Assembly (NCBI RefSeq): GCF_000308495.1
Contig: NZ_BAFU01000015.1
Span: forward strand, 1 to 64,000
Length of the DNA: 64,000 bases
Direction: 5' to 3'
DNA from: Nocardia brevicatena NBRC 12119
Lineage (GTDB): Bacteria; Actinomycetota; Actinomycetes; Mycobacteriales; Mycobacteriaceae
This document shows, in pieces, positions 16,770-25,713 of this stretch; positions within the stretch are counted from its first letter, which is position 1, and every line of letters begins with the position of its first letter. The notes below the pieces were generated by a model. It had not been told where the DNA came from, made no database searches, and saw only the letters and a list, made by a program, of their open reading frames with translations. Both the position numbers and the translations under genes were made by a program.

Positions 16770-17501
16770 TCATATCGGGAGCGAGGCCGGTGGGAACGGC
16801 TCCCAGAACCCGGGGTCGGCAGGTGCCTCCAGGGTGAGCCTGCCGTCCGGCCGCCAGTCGGCGGTGAGGTCGAGCCGCCATGAGTGCAGGCGAGTGCGGG
16901 TCTGGGCACCGGACCTGTCGAACAGCGGATCACCCAGGATGGGATGACCGACCCAGGCCAGGTGGACACGGATCTGGTGCCTGCGGCCGGTGGCCGGGTA
17001 CAGGGCGAGCGCGGTGTGTCCGTCGTACCGGGCGAGCACGGCGAAATCGGTGCGCGACGGGTAGTTCTTGGTCGGCAGCAGATCGGCGTCGGCCACGAAC
17101 CATCGGTCGCCGTCACGCCGGATGCGTTCGCGCGGCGCGGCGATCCGAACCCGGTTCTTACGGCCCACACTCAATGGCAGATCTATCACACCGGTGTCCG
17201 GGAGGCGGGTCTGCGAAGAGACGACGGCCAGATAGGCCTTGTATGCCGTCTGTTTGTTGAATTGCCTGGTCAACTGCCCGTGTGCGCCCAGGTCCTTGGC
17301 GAGTAGTACCAGGCCCGAAGTGACCTTGTCTATCCGGTGCACCGGATAGAGGGTTTCGCCGGCCGCCTGGGCGGCTCGCACGATATCGGTGTCGTGCCGT
17401 TCCCCGGTGACGGAGATCCCGGCGGGTTTGTTCAACGCCAACACCGCCTCGTCCTCGTCGAGACGGCAGCGGGCGCGCAGGTCCGGCCAGTCGATATCCA
17501 C
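16770..17501 (-). CDS. RluA-family RNA pseudouridine synthase
   Basis: 243 residues with the RluA catalytic motif HRIDKVTSGLVLLAK (Asp is the nucleophile), an N-terminal VLALNKPAGISVTG and the C-terminal TGRRHQIRVHLAWVGHPILG. It isomerises uridine to pseudouridine in rRNA or tRNA; the target base cannot be assigned. It has no S4 domain. The GTG at 17501 is used because residues just after it already match the family. Confidence 0.92.
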   Translation of the reverse strand: MDIDWPDLRARCRLDEDEAVLALNKPAGISVTGERHDTDIVRAAQAAGETLYPVHRIDKVTSGLVLLAKDLGAHGQLTRQFNKQTAYKAYLAVVSSQTRLPDTGVIDLPLSVGRKNRVRIAAPRERIRRDGDRWFVADADLLPTKNYPSRTDFAVLARYDGHTALALYPATGRRHQIRVHLAWVGHPILGDPLFDRSGAQTRTRLHSWRLDLTADWRPDGRLTLEAPADPGFWEPFPPASLPI

Positions 17502-17593
17502 CGCATGAGCGTAGGGCCCCAGCTGTGGTCCGAGAGGAGTGGCTCTGCCGGGGCGGTCGCCGTGTGGCCGAGGGGCGTGTGCCCTTCCCGGCC

Positions 17594-18592
17594 CTACTCG
17601 TTACGACGGAGCACGTGCGGGCGCAGCCGGTTGAACCCGCGCACCCGCACACTGCGTAGATGCCGGATGGCGAATTCGGACTCACCCTCCAGCTCGGCCG
17701 CGGCGCCGTCATCGACCAGGATGGTGCCGGGCCGGGCCACGCCGGTCAACCGGGCGGCGATATTCACCACCGAGCCGTACAGGTCGCCGAACCGTTGCAG
17801 CACCGGGCCGTAGGCCACGGCGACCCGCAGCTCCGGGGTGGTGCCGACGGTCATGGTCGACTCCTGGACGGCCAGCGCGATCCGGGCGGCCTCGACGGCG
17901 GAGTCGGCGGCGAACATCACCTCGTCGCCGACATTCTTGATAACCCATCCGCCGTTCTCGGTGACGGCCGCTGTGGTGGTCGATTCGAATGCCTCCAACA
18001 GGGTCGCCAGCTCGTCCGGGTGCAGATGGCGGGTGAGTCGGGTGTAGCCGACCATATCGGCGAAGCCGACGGCCAGCACCCGGGTCGAATCGGGGGTGGT
18101 GCCCACGCCGTCGAGCGCCCGCGACAGCGCCGCGTCCAGGTGCCGGCGCCAGGTGTAGGTGTGCAGGTCGTCCAGGGCGGTCAGCACCGATTCGGTGGCG
18201 GTACGGGCGACCTCGGCCGGGTCGTCGGCCGGGTCGGCCGCGGCGACGCGGCGGCCTATCTCGTCGAGCACCAGATCCACCTGCCATTCGGCCAGCCGTG
18301 CCATGGTCTGCCCGATGGTGCGCGCGGTCGCCGCCTGCTGCCGGATATCGGAGGTGGCGAGGGCACCGAGACCGCGAAACCGGGTGAGAGCGGCGATATC
18401 GGCGTCGGTGTAGTTCTGCGCGGTATCGTCGGCGCTCGCCGGAAAGCCGAGCGCCACCCACAGTCGCCGCGTCAGTTCCGGTGCGACACCGGCTCGTTCG
18501 GCCACTTCGAGCCGGTTGTATCGACGGGTGCCGGCGAGCAGGCACGTCTCGACCACCGATTGCACCTGCCGGGGGATTTCACGTGACGCCAT
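17594..18592 (-). CDS. Class III adenylate cyclase with N-terminal autoregulatory domain (Rv2212-like)
   Basis: 332 residues. The N-terminal ~160 residues form the helical adenylate-cyclase regulatory domain found in mycobacterial Rv2212 (ETCLLAGTRRYNRLEVAERA, FRGLGALATSDIRQQ), followed by a cyclase homology domain: metal-binding Asp in VGFADMVGYTRLT, second metal Asp in NVGDEVMFAAD, and YGSVVNIAARLTGV. Homologues are soluble enzymes modulated by pH and fatty acids. It produces cAMP from ATP. The nearby phosphodiesterase on the same strand could oppose it. The ATG at 18592 is the natural start. Confidence 0.92.
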   Translation of the reverse strand: MASREIPRQVQSVVETCLLAGTRRYNRLEVAERAGVAPELTRRLWVALGFPASADDTAQNYTDADIAALTRFRGLGALATSDIRQQAATARTIGQTMARLAEWQVDLVLDEIGRRVAAADPADDPAEVARTATESVLTALDDLHTYTWRRHLDAALSRALDGVGTTPDSTRVLAVGFADMVGYTRLTRHLHPDELATLLEAFESTTTAAVTENGGWVIKNVGDEVMFAADSAVEAARIALAVQESTMTVGTTPELRVAVAYGPVLQRFGDLYGSVVNIAARLTGVARPGTILVDDGAAAELEGESEFAIRHLRSVRVRGFNRLRPHVLRRNE

Positions 18593-18757
18593 GGCCGCAA
18601 CCTTACGGCTGGGGTCGAGGTGGCGGCCGGCGTTCTCTGTCCGCGCGGCATCGGCTTCGACGGGATGGTCCGCTCCCGCTCGACCGCCTCGCGCCCCGCA
18701 TCGGTCGGCGGCCGGGGCGCACGCTGTGATCTCGGTCGGCCCCGAGGGCTTGTAACT

Positions 18758-19967
18758 TCAGGTGTTACAGGCTCTCGGGGGAGAGGTCCATTCTTGCGCA
18801 TCGAGGCGAGCATGATCCGTGCCTCGCCGGCCGCCGTAGACGAAGGTCGGCACGCTCGCCCGCTCCGGCCGGTCCGTGATGCCCTGCCGGAACGCGCTGT
18901 CCGCGTCCGGCGCGCCCCGCAGAGCGGGGCCATCTCCTCGAGCGACGGGGTGAGCAGCGCCTGGGCGAGCAGGTCGAAGTTCGTCGCCGGTTCGGCGAGT
19001 CGTTTCCAGTCGAAGGTGCCGTCGAGCATCGACGCGATATCGGGAATCAGCTCGGCCCGGTTCACCGTGGACGGCCACATCGGTAGGAAGGTGACCCCCA
19101 CGCCTCCGCTCGGGGCGACGATATCGCGCATCAGATCGCTGCCTGGCACGACGGGAAGATGGCCTTCAGCGGGGCGGGCGCGTTCTCCGCGGCGCGTAGC
19201 CGGTTGATTCCGGCGTAGGAGCCGCCGCTCATAGCGACCTTGCCGTTCGACCACGGCTGCCCGGCCGCCCATTCGATGACCTCGCGGGTGTCCTGCTGTT
19301 CCCGGGCGCCGAGGGTGTCCCCTCTGCCTTGGGAGTAGCCGGTACCCCGGACGTCCACCGCGACCAGGGTGTAGCCGGAGCGCACCGGTTTGCGGTCCGG
19401 CCCGAGCACGGTGGGGACGGTGCCACCGTCCATGGCGTGGTCCAGTTCGCCGAATCCACTGAGCGGGGTGCCGGAGAGGTTGATTCGGCCCACCGGGTCC
19501 ATGGCAAGTGGTTGCAGGCCGGGGCGGTTCACGGCCGCGTCGATCAGGCCGGCGCGCATTTTCGGGTACGGCGTCATGGTCACAACGGTGGGCAGGGGCC
19601 GGGTCTCCACCTGCCCGTCGGCCGTCATGGGCCGGTACACATCGGCCTCGAGCAGCACGCCGTCACTCATGGTGATTCGCATGTCCCGTTCGATATGTTC
19701 CCGCGGGTACGGTTGCGGGCCGTCGTGTGTAAGGGTCCACTGCTGCGCGGGTTCGGCTCCGGACACCACGGGTTCGGTGACCCCGCGGATCCGGTGGTGA
19801 GTGATCGTGGTCACTCCGACGAGTGCCGCGGCCATGGCCTCGACGGTGAGGGTGGTAGCGGCCTTCGCCCCCGTGGACCGGCCGTTTCTGCCGCATGAAC
19901 TTCCTCCGCGTCGTGGGTCCGGATGCTGGGCACAGGTGCCGACAATAGCAATCGGCTCTTGATCCAT
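18758..19967 (-). pseudogene. Broken CocE/NonD (S15 peptidase) family hydrolase
   Basis: Similarity to the X-Pro dipeptidyl-peptidase/CocE family continues through three frames. Frame one (19967 to about 19135) carries DMRITMSDGVLLEADVYRPM, the VDVRGTGYSQG segment and the nucleophile motif AMSGGSYAGI. Frame two continues with SDLMRDIVAPSGGVGVTFLP to about 18930. Frame three ends with ITDRPERASVPTFVYGG and stops at 18758. The family is normally 550-650 residues; the C-terminal domain and the catalytic Asp/His are missing. So there are at least two frameshifts and a 3' truncation. The N-terminus is also unclear, with a signal-like stretch near 19870. Confidence 0.8.
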
Positions 19968-20002
19968 CCGGTATCGACGCGCCGGGTTCGCGGCCGGGCG
20001 GA

Positions 20003-20599
20003 TCAGTCCGCCCGGTATGCGCGCAGCACCAGATCCTTGACGTGGGGGGTGCCGGGTGGGCCGGGACGGGTGCGATCACGTGTCTCGTGCACCCGAACGG
20101 TCCACGAGTCGTCGAGGAGTTCGACGATATCGGCGGGCAGGTAGTAGGCGTAGGGGTCGAAATCGTGTTCGTGGTGGTGGTCCGGCGGGAAGTCCGCCGG
20201 ATTGTGTGCGACGAACAGCAGGGTGCCGCCCGGCGCGACGGCGGCGAGCAGCCCGCGCACGGTGGTGTGGTCCGGTTCGCGCTCGATGGGGAAGTAGTGC
20301 GCCGACACGAGGTCGAAGGAGCGGGGCGGGGGCGGTACGGCGGTGAGGTCCGCGTGCGTCCACCGGACGTCCGGGTGGGCGGCGCGGGCACGCTCCAGCG
20401 CGACGCGCGAGACGTCCACCGCGGTTACCTGCCAGCCCTGTTCGGCCAGCCAGCGGGCGTCGGCACCCTCGCCGCAGCCGATGTCCAGGGCGCGGCCCCC
20501 CGGTAGGTCGCGTGCCTCGGCGATCAGTACGTCGTTGGGTAGGCCGCTGAACAGTTGTTCGCTGCGGCCGTACATCTCGTCCCAGAATTCCTGGTTCAC
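20003..20599 (-). CDS. Class I SAM-dependent methyltransferase
   Basis: 198 residues from the GTG at 20599, which follows AAGGGAG; a longer frame upstream has no similarity. Motif I is ALDIGCGEGADARWLAEQGW, followed by VTAVDVSRVALERARAAHPD (motif II acidic residue), FDLVSAHYFPI and GGTLLFVAHNP. The fold resembles TehB/thiopurine-type methyltransferases of about 200 residues. The acceptor is unknown. It is transcribed divergently from the XRE-cupin regulator, which is therefore a possible controller. Confidence 0.88.
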   Translation of the reverse strand: MNQEFWDEMYGRSEQLFSGLPNDVLIAEARDLPGGRALDIGCGEGADARWLAEQGWQVTAVDVSRVALERARAAHPDVRWTHADLTAVPPPPRSFDLVSAHYFPIEREPDHTTVRGLLAAVAPGGTLLFVAHNPADFPPDHHHEHDFDPYAYYLPADIVELLDDSWTVRVHETRDRTRPGPPGTPHVKDLVLRAYRAD

Positions 20600-20646
20600 T
20601 CCGTGCTCCCTTCTCGTGTAGCGCCAGGATGAGCCCAGATGCGCGG

Positions 20647-20675
20647 ACTTGACAAAGAAATTTGCCAAAACTGCA
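20647..20675 (+). promoter_or_regulatory. Sigma-70-like promoter for leaderless XRE-cupin mRNA
   Basis: TTGACA at 20647-20652 and TGCAAT at 20670-20675 are separated by 17 bases. Position and spacing would start transcription at or next to the ATG at 20684, giving a leaderless transcript. TTTGC-CAAAAC-TGCAA overlaps the -10 region and may be an operator half-site pair. Confidence 0.6.
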
Positions 20676-20683
20676 ATGGGGAC

Positions 20684-21265
20684 ATGATCCAGGACTTCGG
20701 TGAGGTCATCGACGCGGTCGGTCCCAGGCTGCGTGAGCTGCGTCGACGCGGGGGGATGACCCTGTCCGCGCTCTCCGGACTCACCGGGATTCCGGTGAGC
20801 ACGCTCTCGCGGCTGGAATCCGGGCAGCGCAAACCCACGCTCGAGTTGCTGTTACCGCTGGCCAAGGCGCACCATGTGCCGCTGGACGAGTTGGTGGACG
20901 CGCCGGAAACCGGCGATCCCCGGGTGCACCCGCGTCCGGTTACCCGGCACGGGCAGACCTACATTCCGCTCACCCGCAAACCCGGCGGCCTGCAGGCGTA
21001 CAAGCAGATTCTGTCCGGGCGGCGCGTTGACCGCGAACCCGATCTGCGGACGCACGAGGGCTACCACTGGCTGTATGTGCTCAACGGTCGGCTGCGGTTG
21101 ATCCTCGGCGATCGGGATATGGTGCTCACGCCGGGAGAGGTGGCCGAGTTCGACACGCACCTGCCGCACTGGTTCGGCAATGCCGACGAACATCCCGTCG
21201 AGTACCTGAGCATCTACGGCCCGCAGGGGGAGCGCTTCCACATCCGGGCGAGTTACCGTCCGTGA
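20684..21265 (+). CDS. XRE-family regulator with C-terminal cupin domain
   Basis: 193 residues. An N-terminal HTH (VGPRLRELRRRGGMTLSALS, IPVSTLSRLESGQRKPTLEL) is joined to a cupin sensor domain (THEGYHWLYVLNGRLRLILG, LTPGEVAEFDTHLPHWFGNA). The class controls amine, amino-acid or antioxidant metabolism in various bacteria; the ligand here is unknown. The ATG at 20684 is chosen since HTH similarity begins at once and the promoter would lie inside any longer version. Divergent from the methyltransferase gene. Confidence 0.9.
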   Translation: MIQDFGEVIDAVGPRLRELRRRGGMTLSALSGLTGIPVSTLSRLESGQRKPTLELLLPLAKAHHVPLDELVDAPETGDPRVHPRPVTRHGQTYIPLTRKPGGLQAYKQILSGRRVDREPDLRTHEGYHWLYVLNGRLRLILGDRDMVLTPGEVAEFDTHLPHWFGNADEHPVEYLSIYGPQGERFHIRASYRP

Positions 21266-21315
21266 CCCCATTCGTCTGTCGCGTGCGGGGCGTATATCCA
21301 GCACTTTTGCAATGG

Positions 21316-21361
21316 TTACTGTTTCGTTATCAAAATTTGCCGTGTCGTATTCCGATAACGA
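21316..21361. promoter_or_regulatory. Direct repeat and stem upstream of NlpC/P60 gene
   Basis: In an AT-rich stretch, GTTAC (21316-21320) and GTTAT (21327-21331) are repeated with an 11-bp period. CGTTATC (21326-21332) also pairs with GATAACG (21355-21361), a 7-bp perfect stem with a 22-base loop. GTAAC-type direct repeats at this spacing resemble sites of the MtrA cell-wall regulator. The RNA stem could alternatively belong to a leader structure. Confidence 0.4.
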
Positions 21362-21510
21362 TCGCGATAGGGCGAATTATTGCTGCGGATTTTGCAGGAC
21401 AGACAGATGCTGTGGTGTTTCCCCAACGCTGTTCGAGAAGTCGGTGAAATCCGCACCGAAATTCCCTGCGGCTCACCGGCACTCGACCTGAGGACGGAGG
21501 ACCGCAAGAT

Positions 21511-22074
21511 ATGGATTCTGTACCGCTAAATCTCCACCCGCGTACCGCACTGGCCATCGTGGCCGCGACAGTGGGAGCCGCATTGTTCGCCGCGGCGCCG
21601 ACAGCAGAGGCCCGACCGATCAATGTGATCGGTGTGGGGACGATCGAAATCCCCGAAGAAATCCCTCTTCCCGCCGATTTTCCCGGCACCTGGAGTATCC
21701 CCGCGCCCGGCGTGTTCGTCGCCCCGCAGCAGACCCTGGGTGAGCGCGCCGTCAGCGCAGCCCGCACCAAACTGGGGTCCGGATACCGTTTCGGCGGTGT
21801 CGGACCCGACGCCTTCGACTGCTCCGGCCTGGTGCAGTGGTCCTACGGTCAGGCGGGACGGCAGCTCCCACGGACCAGCTATCAGCAGCTCGACTCCGGT
21901 ACCCCGGTGCCGCTGGATCGGCTCCAGCCCGGCGACGTGGTGTCCTTCTATGACGGCAGCCATTCGGCGCTGTACGCCGGCGACGGCATGGTCATCCACG
22001 CCGCGACCTACGGTCAGGGCGTCGAGCTGGCACCGATGTCGTCGATGCCGGTGGTGGGAGCTCGACGCTTCTGA
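21511..22074 (+). CDS. Secreted NlpC/P60 peptidoglycan endopeptidase
   Basis: 187 residues. An N-terminal signal peptide (TALAIVAATVGAALFAAAPT, cleavage near AEA-RP) is followed by a ~40-residue linker and an NlpC/P60 domain: AVSAARTKLGSGYRFGGVGP, catalytic Cys in FDCSGLVQWS, LQPGDVVSFYDGSHSALY (catalytic His), and DGMVIHAATYG. It should cut D-Glu to diaminopimelate or similar bonds in wall peptides during growth or division. Single-domain, without LysM or SH3 repeats. About 245 bases of upstream sequence hold the candidate regulatory repeats. Confidence 0.93.
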   Translation: MDSVPLNLHPRTALAIVAATVGAALFAAAPTAEARPINVIGVGTIEIPEEIPLPADFPGTWSIPAPGVFVAPQQTLGERAVSAARTKLGSGYRFGGVGPDAFDCSGLVQWSYGQAGRQLPRTSYQQLDSGTPVPLDRLQPGDVVSFYDGSHSALYAGDGMVIHAATYGQGVELAPMSSMPVVGARRF

Positions 22075-22104
22075 CCGCCGTCGCACCGCGGGAAGCGCTC
22101 TGGC

Positions 22105-23271
22105 TCAGAACATTTCGATAATGGTGGCGTTCGCCAGGCCACCCGCCTCGCACATGGTCTGCAGACCGTAGCGGCCACCCGTCTGTTCCCGGTGGTTGAC
22201 CATGGTGGCCAGGATGCGGGTGCCGGAGGCACCGAGCGGGTGGCCGAGGGCGATCGCGCCGCCGCGCGGGTTGAGCTTGTCCGGGTCGGCGTCGAGCTCG
22301 GTCCGCCACACCAGCGGCACCGGGGCGAACGCCTCGTTGACCTCGAAGGTATCGATGTCATCGATGCTCAGGCCGGCCCGCTGCAGCACCTTGCGGGTGG
22401 CGGGCACCACCGCAGTGAGCATGAGCAGCGGATCGTCACCGACCACGGAGAAGGAATGGAACCGGGCCCTCGGCCGCAGGCCCAGCCTGTTCGCGGTCTC
22501 CTCGCTCATGATGAGCGCGGCCGAGGCGCCGTCGGTGAGCGGCGACGAATTACCTGGGGTGATGGACCATTCGATTTTCGGGAACCGCTGCTCATACTTC
22601 TCGTCGGCGAAAGCCGGTTTCAGACCGGCCAATTTCTCGACAGTGGTGGCGGCGCGAATTGTTTCGTCCGCGGTCAATTCACCCGCGGCGACGATTTCAT
22701 TCGAAAAACCACCCGCTTCGGCGGTTTCCGCGGCCAGCCGGTGGGAGCGGGCGGCGAATTCGTCGAGGGCGACGCGGTCGAATTTCCAGCGGGCTGCGAT
22801 GACCTCGGCCGAAATGCCCTGCTGTACCAGCCCTTCCGGGTAGCGGTGCGCGATGGGGCCCTGGTTGGGGTCCTGGCCCTGGGCATTGGAGAACATGGGA
22901 ACCCGGCTCATGGACTCCACTCCACAGGCGATGGCGATATCGTAGGCGCCCGATATCACACCCTGCGCCGCGAAATGCGCGGCCTGCTGGCTGGAACCGC
23001 ACTGCCGATCTACGGTGGTGGCCGGGACCGATTCCGGGAAACCGGCCGCCAGCACCGCGGTGCGGGTGATGTTCATCGACTGTTCGCCGCTCTGCGTGAC
23101 GCAGCCGCCGACCACGTCGTCGATCAGGGCGGGGTCGAGATCGTTGCGCTTGCACAGTTCGCTCAGTACACCGGAGAGCAACGTGGCGGGATGGACCTGT
23201 GACAGTCCGCCGCCCGCCTTTCCCTTGCCGGACGGGGTGCGGACCACGTCGACGATGACTGCGGACGGCAT
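22105..23271 (-). CDS. Acetyl-CoA C-acyltransferase (thiolase, FadA5-like subgroup)
   Basis: 388 residues. The acyl-accepting Cys is in ATTVDRQCGSSQQAAH, the His in IALGHPLGASGTR, and the second Cys in LQTMCEAGGLANA. The NEAFAPVPLVW motif is also complete. The VDRQCGSSQQ version resembles the FadA5-type thiolases of sterol side-chain degradation rather than AtoB, so a beta-oxidation role on bulky acyl-CoAs is likely. A good AGGAGAG precedes the ATG. The AT-rich gap upstream (23313-23340) should contain its promoter. Confidence 0.92.
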   Translation of the reverse strand: MPSAVIVDVVRTPSGKGKAGGGLSQVHPATLLSGVLSELCKRNDLDPALIDDVVGGCVTQSGEQSMNITRTAVLAAGFPESVPATTVDRQCGSSQQAAHFAAQGVISGAYDIAIACGVESMSRVPMFSNAQGQDPNQGPIAHRYPEGLVQQGISAEVIAARWKFDRVALDEFAARSHRLAAETAEAGGFSNEIVAAGELTADETIRAATTVEKLAGLKPAFADEKYEQRFPKIEWSITPGNSSPLTDGASAALIMSEETANRLGLRPRARFHSFSVVGDDPLLMLTAVVPATRKVLQRAGLSIDDIDTFEVNEAFAPVPLVWRTELDADPDKLNPRGGAIALGHPLGASGTRILATMVNHREQTGGRYGLQTMCEAGGLANATIIEMF

Positions 23272-23452
23272 AGTCTCTCCTGACTCTCGGACGCTGCGTC
23301 GCGTTGCTGACCGTACGATAATAAGTTAACAGCCATTCGCGTGTGTACCTGCACCGTCATGGGGATGGCAGTGACGGATACCGCCGCTTGGATGCGTCGA
23401 GTGGCACGGTGGCGGATCGGCGTGTCCGTCCCGTCGGTCCGGGCATTCTCGG

Positions 23453-23944
23453 TCAGGTGGCGTCCGCGTCCGGAACATTCGCCTCCAGCAGACGGCGCGC
23501 TTCGGGCGTGCCGTCGAGGGCGCGGGTCGTACGGTGGGTGACCCGCCGTACGACCCGCGGCGTACGGACGAGTTCGAAGCGGTTCGCCCCCGCACGCCAT
23601 ACTCGGAAGTGGCCCTCCCGGTGACGAACCAACAGGGACTCGCAGACCGCCACGGCGTGATCACCATCGATGACGACGTGCGCCGGGCCGAGGAAATGCG
23701 AGCACCCCGCGGAGATGAGGGACTGGTGGGCGTCGGATTCGACCATCGCGCGTATGTCGGCGCGGCTGCGCATATGCCATCCCTCGACATCGTATTCGCC
23801 GTCCTCGACCCACAGGTCCGCTACCGCCTCGGCGGCTCCGGTATCGACATAGGGGCCGTAGGAGGCGATAAGCCGAGTTATGTCCAGTTCATCCTCGAGT
23901 CGCCGCACCCGTTCCTCCAGTCGGGTCAGCCTGTCGTTGTCCAT
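23453..23944 (-). CDS. SnoaL-like (NTF2-fold) protein with N-terminal coiled coil
   Basis: 163 residues. The N-terminus RLTRLEERVRRLEDELDITR is a heptad-like coiled coil, followed by an NTF2/SnoaL-like alpha+beta barrel (ASYGPYVDTGAAEAVADLWV, EDGEYDVEGWHM, CSHFLGPAHVVIDGDHAVAV). Members act as cyclases, dehydratases or hydroxylase accessories in steroid or polyketide metabolism. It is 20 bases downstream of the LLM oxidoreductase, in an apparent operon with the SDR. Reaction unknown. Confidence 0.85.
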   Translation of the reverse strand: MDNDRLTRLEERVRRLEDELDITRLIASYGPYVDTGAAEAVADLWVEDGEYDVEGWHMRSRADIRAMVESDAHQSLISAGCSHFLGPAHVVIDGDHAVAVCESLLVRHREGHFRVWRAGANRFELVRTPRVVRRVTHRTTRALDGTPEARRLLEANVPDADAT

Positions 23945-23964
23945 GGTGGTGTCCTTCGTGGGTC

Positions 23965-24792
23965 TCAGAGTGGCTCGGCCAGGGTTTGTAGTGCGGCGAG
24001 CTGATCGCAGTAATGCTCGGAGTCGGATGCCCGGACGGTGCAGGTGACGACGGTGGCGCCGATATCCCGCAGTCGGCTCAGGCGGCGCCGTACACCCGCG
24101 CGATCGTCGATCGGATCGAGCGCATGCCCGGAGTTCAGCACGATTTCGAAGCCGTCCGGCAGTTCCACCGCGCGCAGGTGCTCGGTGAGGGCTGCGGTGG
24201 ACAATCCGAACGGAACCCAACCGGTGCCGGATTCCACCGCGCGGCGCAGTGATCGGCGGCTGCGACCGCCCACCCAGATGGTCGCTGTGGTGGAGCCGGC
24301 ATGCGGTTCGATGACGAACCCGTCGACCTCTCTTCGCCCCCAGGCGGCGCGAAGAGACGCCAGTGTGCGATCGGCGACGCCGCCGCGCTCGTCCCACTCC
24401 GCTCCCAGCAGGGTGAACTCCTCGGCCAGTGAACCGACGCCGACGCCGAGAACGGCGCGGCCGCCGCTGAGCCGATCGAGCGTGCCGTAGCGCTTCGCCA
24501 GTGCGAGTGGGTGGTGGTAACCGAGTACGACGACCGTGGTCGCCAGCCGGATACGCGAGGTGTGCGCCGCCAGGAAGGACAGAGTGGCCAGCGGATCCCA
24601 GTAGGTCGATCCGCGGGTCGCCGCTGCCCCGGCCGGCACGCCCATGTGCTCGGCGCAGGTCAGATGGTCGAATCCGAGCGCATCGGCGGTTTCGGCCACC
24701 CGCACGAGTTCCGCGGCTCCGGCCGTGGTCTCCCAAGGGGAGGCGACGCCGGGAACCTGCACCACGATCGGGGTGGACAGGCCGATTCTCAC
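23965..24792 (-). CDS. LLM class (F420/FMN-dependent) oxidoreductase
   Basis: 275 residues with luciferase-like monooxygenase features: GFDHLTCAEHMGVP, ATLSFLAAHTSRIRLATTVV, LGYHHPLALAKRYGTLDRLS, and GVGVGSLAEEFTLLGAEWDE. The cofactor could be F420 or FMN. The start GTG overlaps the stop of the SDR gene (GTGA), so these are translationally coupled. Together with SDR and SnoaL-like partners this looks like a small catabolic operon for an alicyclic or steroid-like compound, an inference strengthened by the KstR-like regulator. Confidence 0.88.
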   Translation of the reverse strand: MRIGLSTPIVVQVPGVASPWETTAGAAELVRVAETADALGFDHLTCAEHMGVPAGAAATRGSTYWDPLATLSFLAAHTSRIRLATTVVVLGYHHPLALAKRYGTLDRLSGGRAVLGVGVGSLAEEFTLLGAEWDERGGVADRTLASLRAAWGRREVDGFVIEPHAGSTTATIWVGGRSRRSLRRAVESGTGWVPFGLSTAALTEHLRAVELPDGFEIVLNSGHALDPIDDRAGVRRRLSRLRDIGATVVTCTVRASDSEHYCDQLAALQTLAEPL

Positions 24793-25601
24793 CGATGTTC
24801 CCCCGGAGACAGACCGATCAGACGACGCATCGTCCGATCGGCGCGCAGCACGGTCGCCGCACGGTCGGGGTCGTTGCGCTGCGCCGCCAGACGTTGGTGG
24901 GCCGCGACGATGTGCACAGGTCCGCGGCCGAGCATCGTCAGCCCCTCCTCGGCGACCTCGTCGGGCTCGGACACCGGCATGCCGGGGATATCGAAATCGA
25001 GGCCGACCCGTTCCATCGCAGGTGTGCGCGTCACCCCGAGAACCAGTTCGAGCACGTCCACGTCGTATTCCCGGAGTTCGAGCCATAGGCTTTCCGCGAA
25101 GATCCTGCCGAAGGCCTTGACGCCGCCGTACACCGTGTGGTTCCGGGAACCCAGGAGCCCGGCCAGTGATCCGACCAGCAGGATTCCGCCGCGCCGCCGG
25201 GCCCGCATCGCGGCGCCGAAATGGGTGACGAGCGCCAGCGGAGTGGTGACATTGAGGTCGACCACCTGTTGGAATGCGGCCGGGTCGCCGTCCAGGTAGG
25301 GGGCGCTGTGCGTGTTGGCGCCCGCGTTGTGGATCAGCAGGCCGACTTCGAGGTCATCGGCCGCGGCTGTTACTTCCGCCGCCGACGATGGACGGGAAAG
25401 GTCGGTCGCCAGGGTGCGTACCTCGACGCCGAGGGCGCGGCACTGCTCGGCAGTGGTATCGAGCGGATCCTGTCGCCGCGCCACCAGCAGGAGATGGACG
25501 CCCGCGGCGGCCAATCGCAGGGCGAACGCGCGCCCGACGCCTTCGGAGCCACCGGTGATCACCGCCCATGGGCCGTACCGTTGCGGGTCGATTTGGGTCA
25601 T
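24789..25601 (-). CDS. Short-chain dehydrogenase/reductase
   Basis: 270 residues, classical SDR: cofactor motif TGGSEGVGRAFALRLAAAGV, LIHNAGANTHS, and the catalytic Ser-Tyr-Lys in LVGSLAGLLGSRNHTVYGGVK. The VARRQDPL loop suggests preference for NADP(H). It is the first gene of the reverse-strand SDR-LLM-SnoaL operon and divergent from the TetR regulator. The ATG gives MTQIDPQRYGPWAVITGG, the usual N-terminus. Confidence 0.9.
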   Translation of the reverse strand: MTQIDPQRYGPWAVITGGSEGVGRAFALRLAAAGVHLLLVARRQDPLDTTAEQCRALGVEVRTLATDLSRPSSAAEVTAAADDLEVGLLIHNAGANTHSAPYLDGDPAAFQQVVDLNVTTPLALVTHFGAAMRARRRGGILLVGSLAGLLGSRNHTVYGGVKAFGRIFAESLWLELREYDVDVLELVLGVTRTPAMERVGLDFDIPGMPVSEPDEVAEEGLTMLGRGPVHIVAAHQRLAAQRNDPDRAATVLRADRTMRRLIGLSPGEHR

Positions 25602-25713
25602 TCCGCGCTCTCCGTTCGGGATCGGTGGTGCGGTTCGGGGCAGCGCTGACCCCGAGGTCGAGCCGCATCGGGAGGGTGGGCGAGAGACGGGTGGTGAAGA
25701 GTCGGCATGGTCC

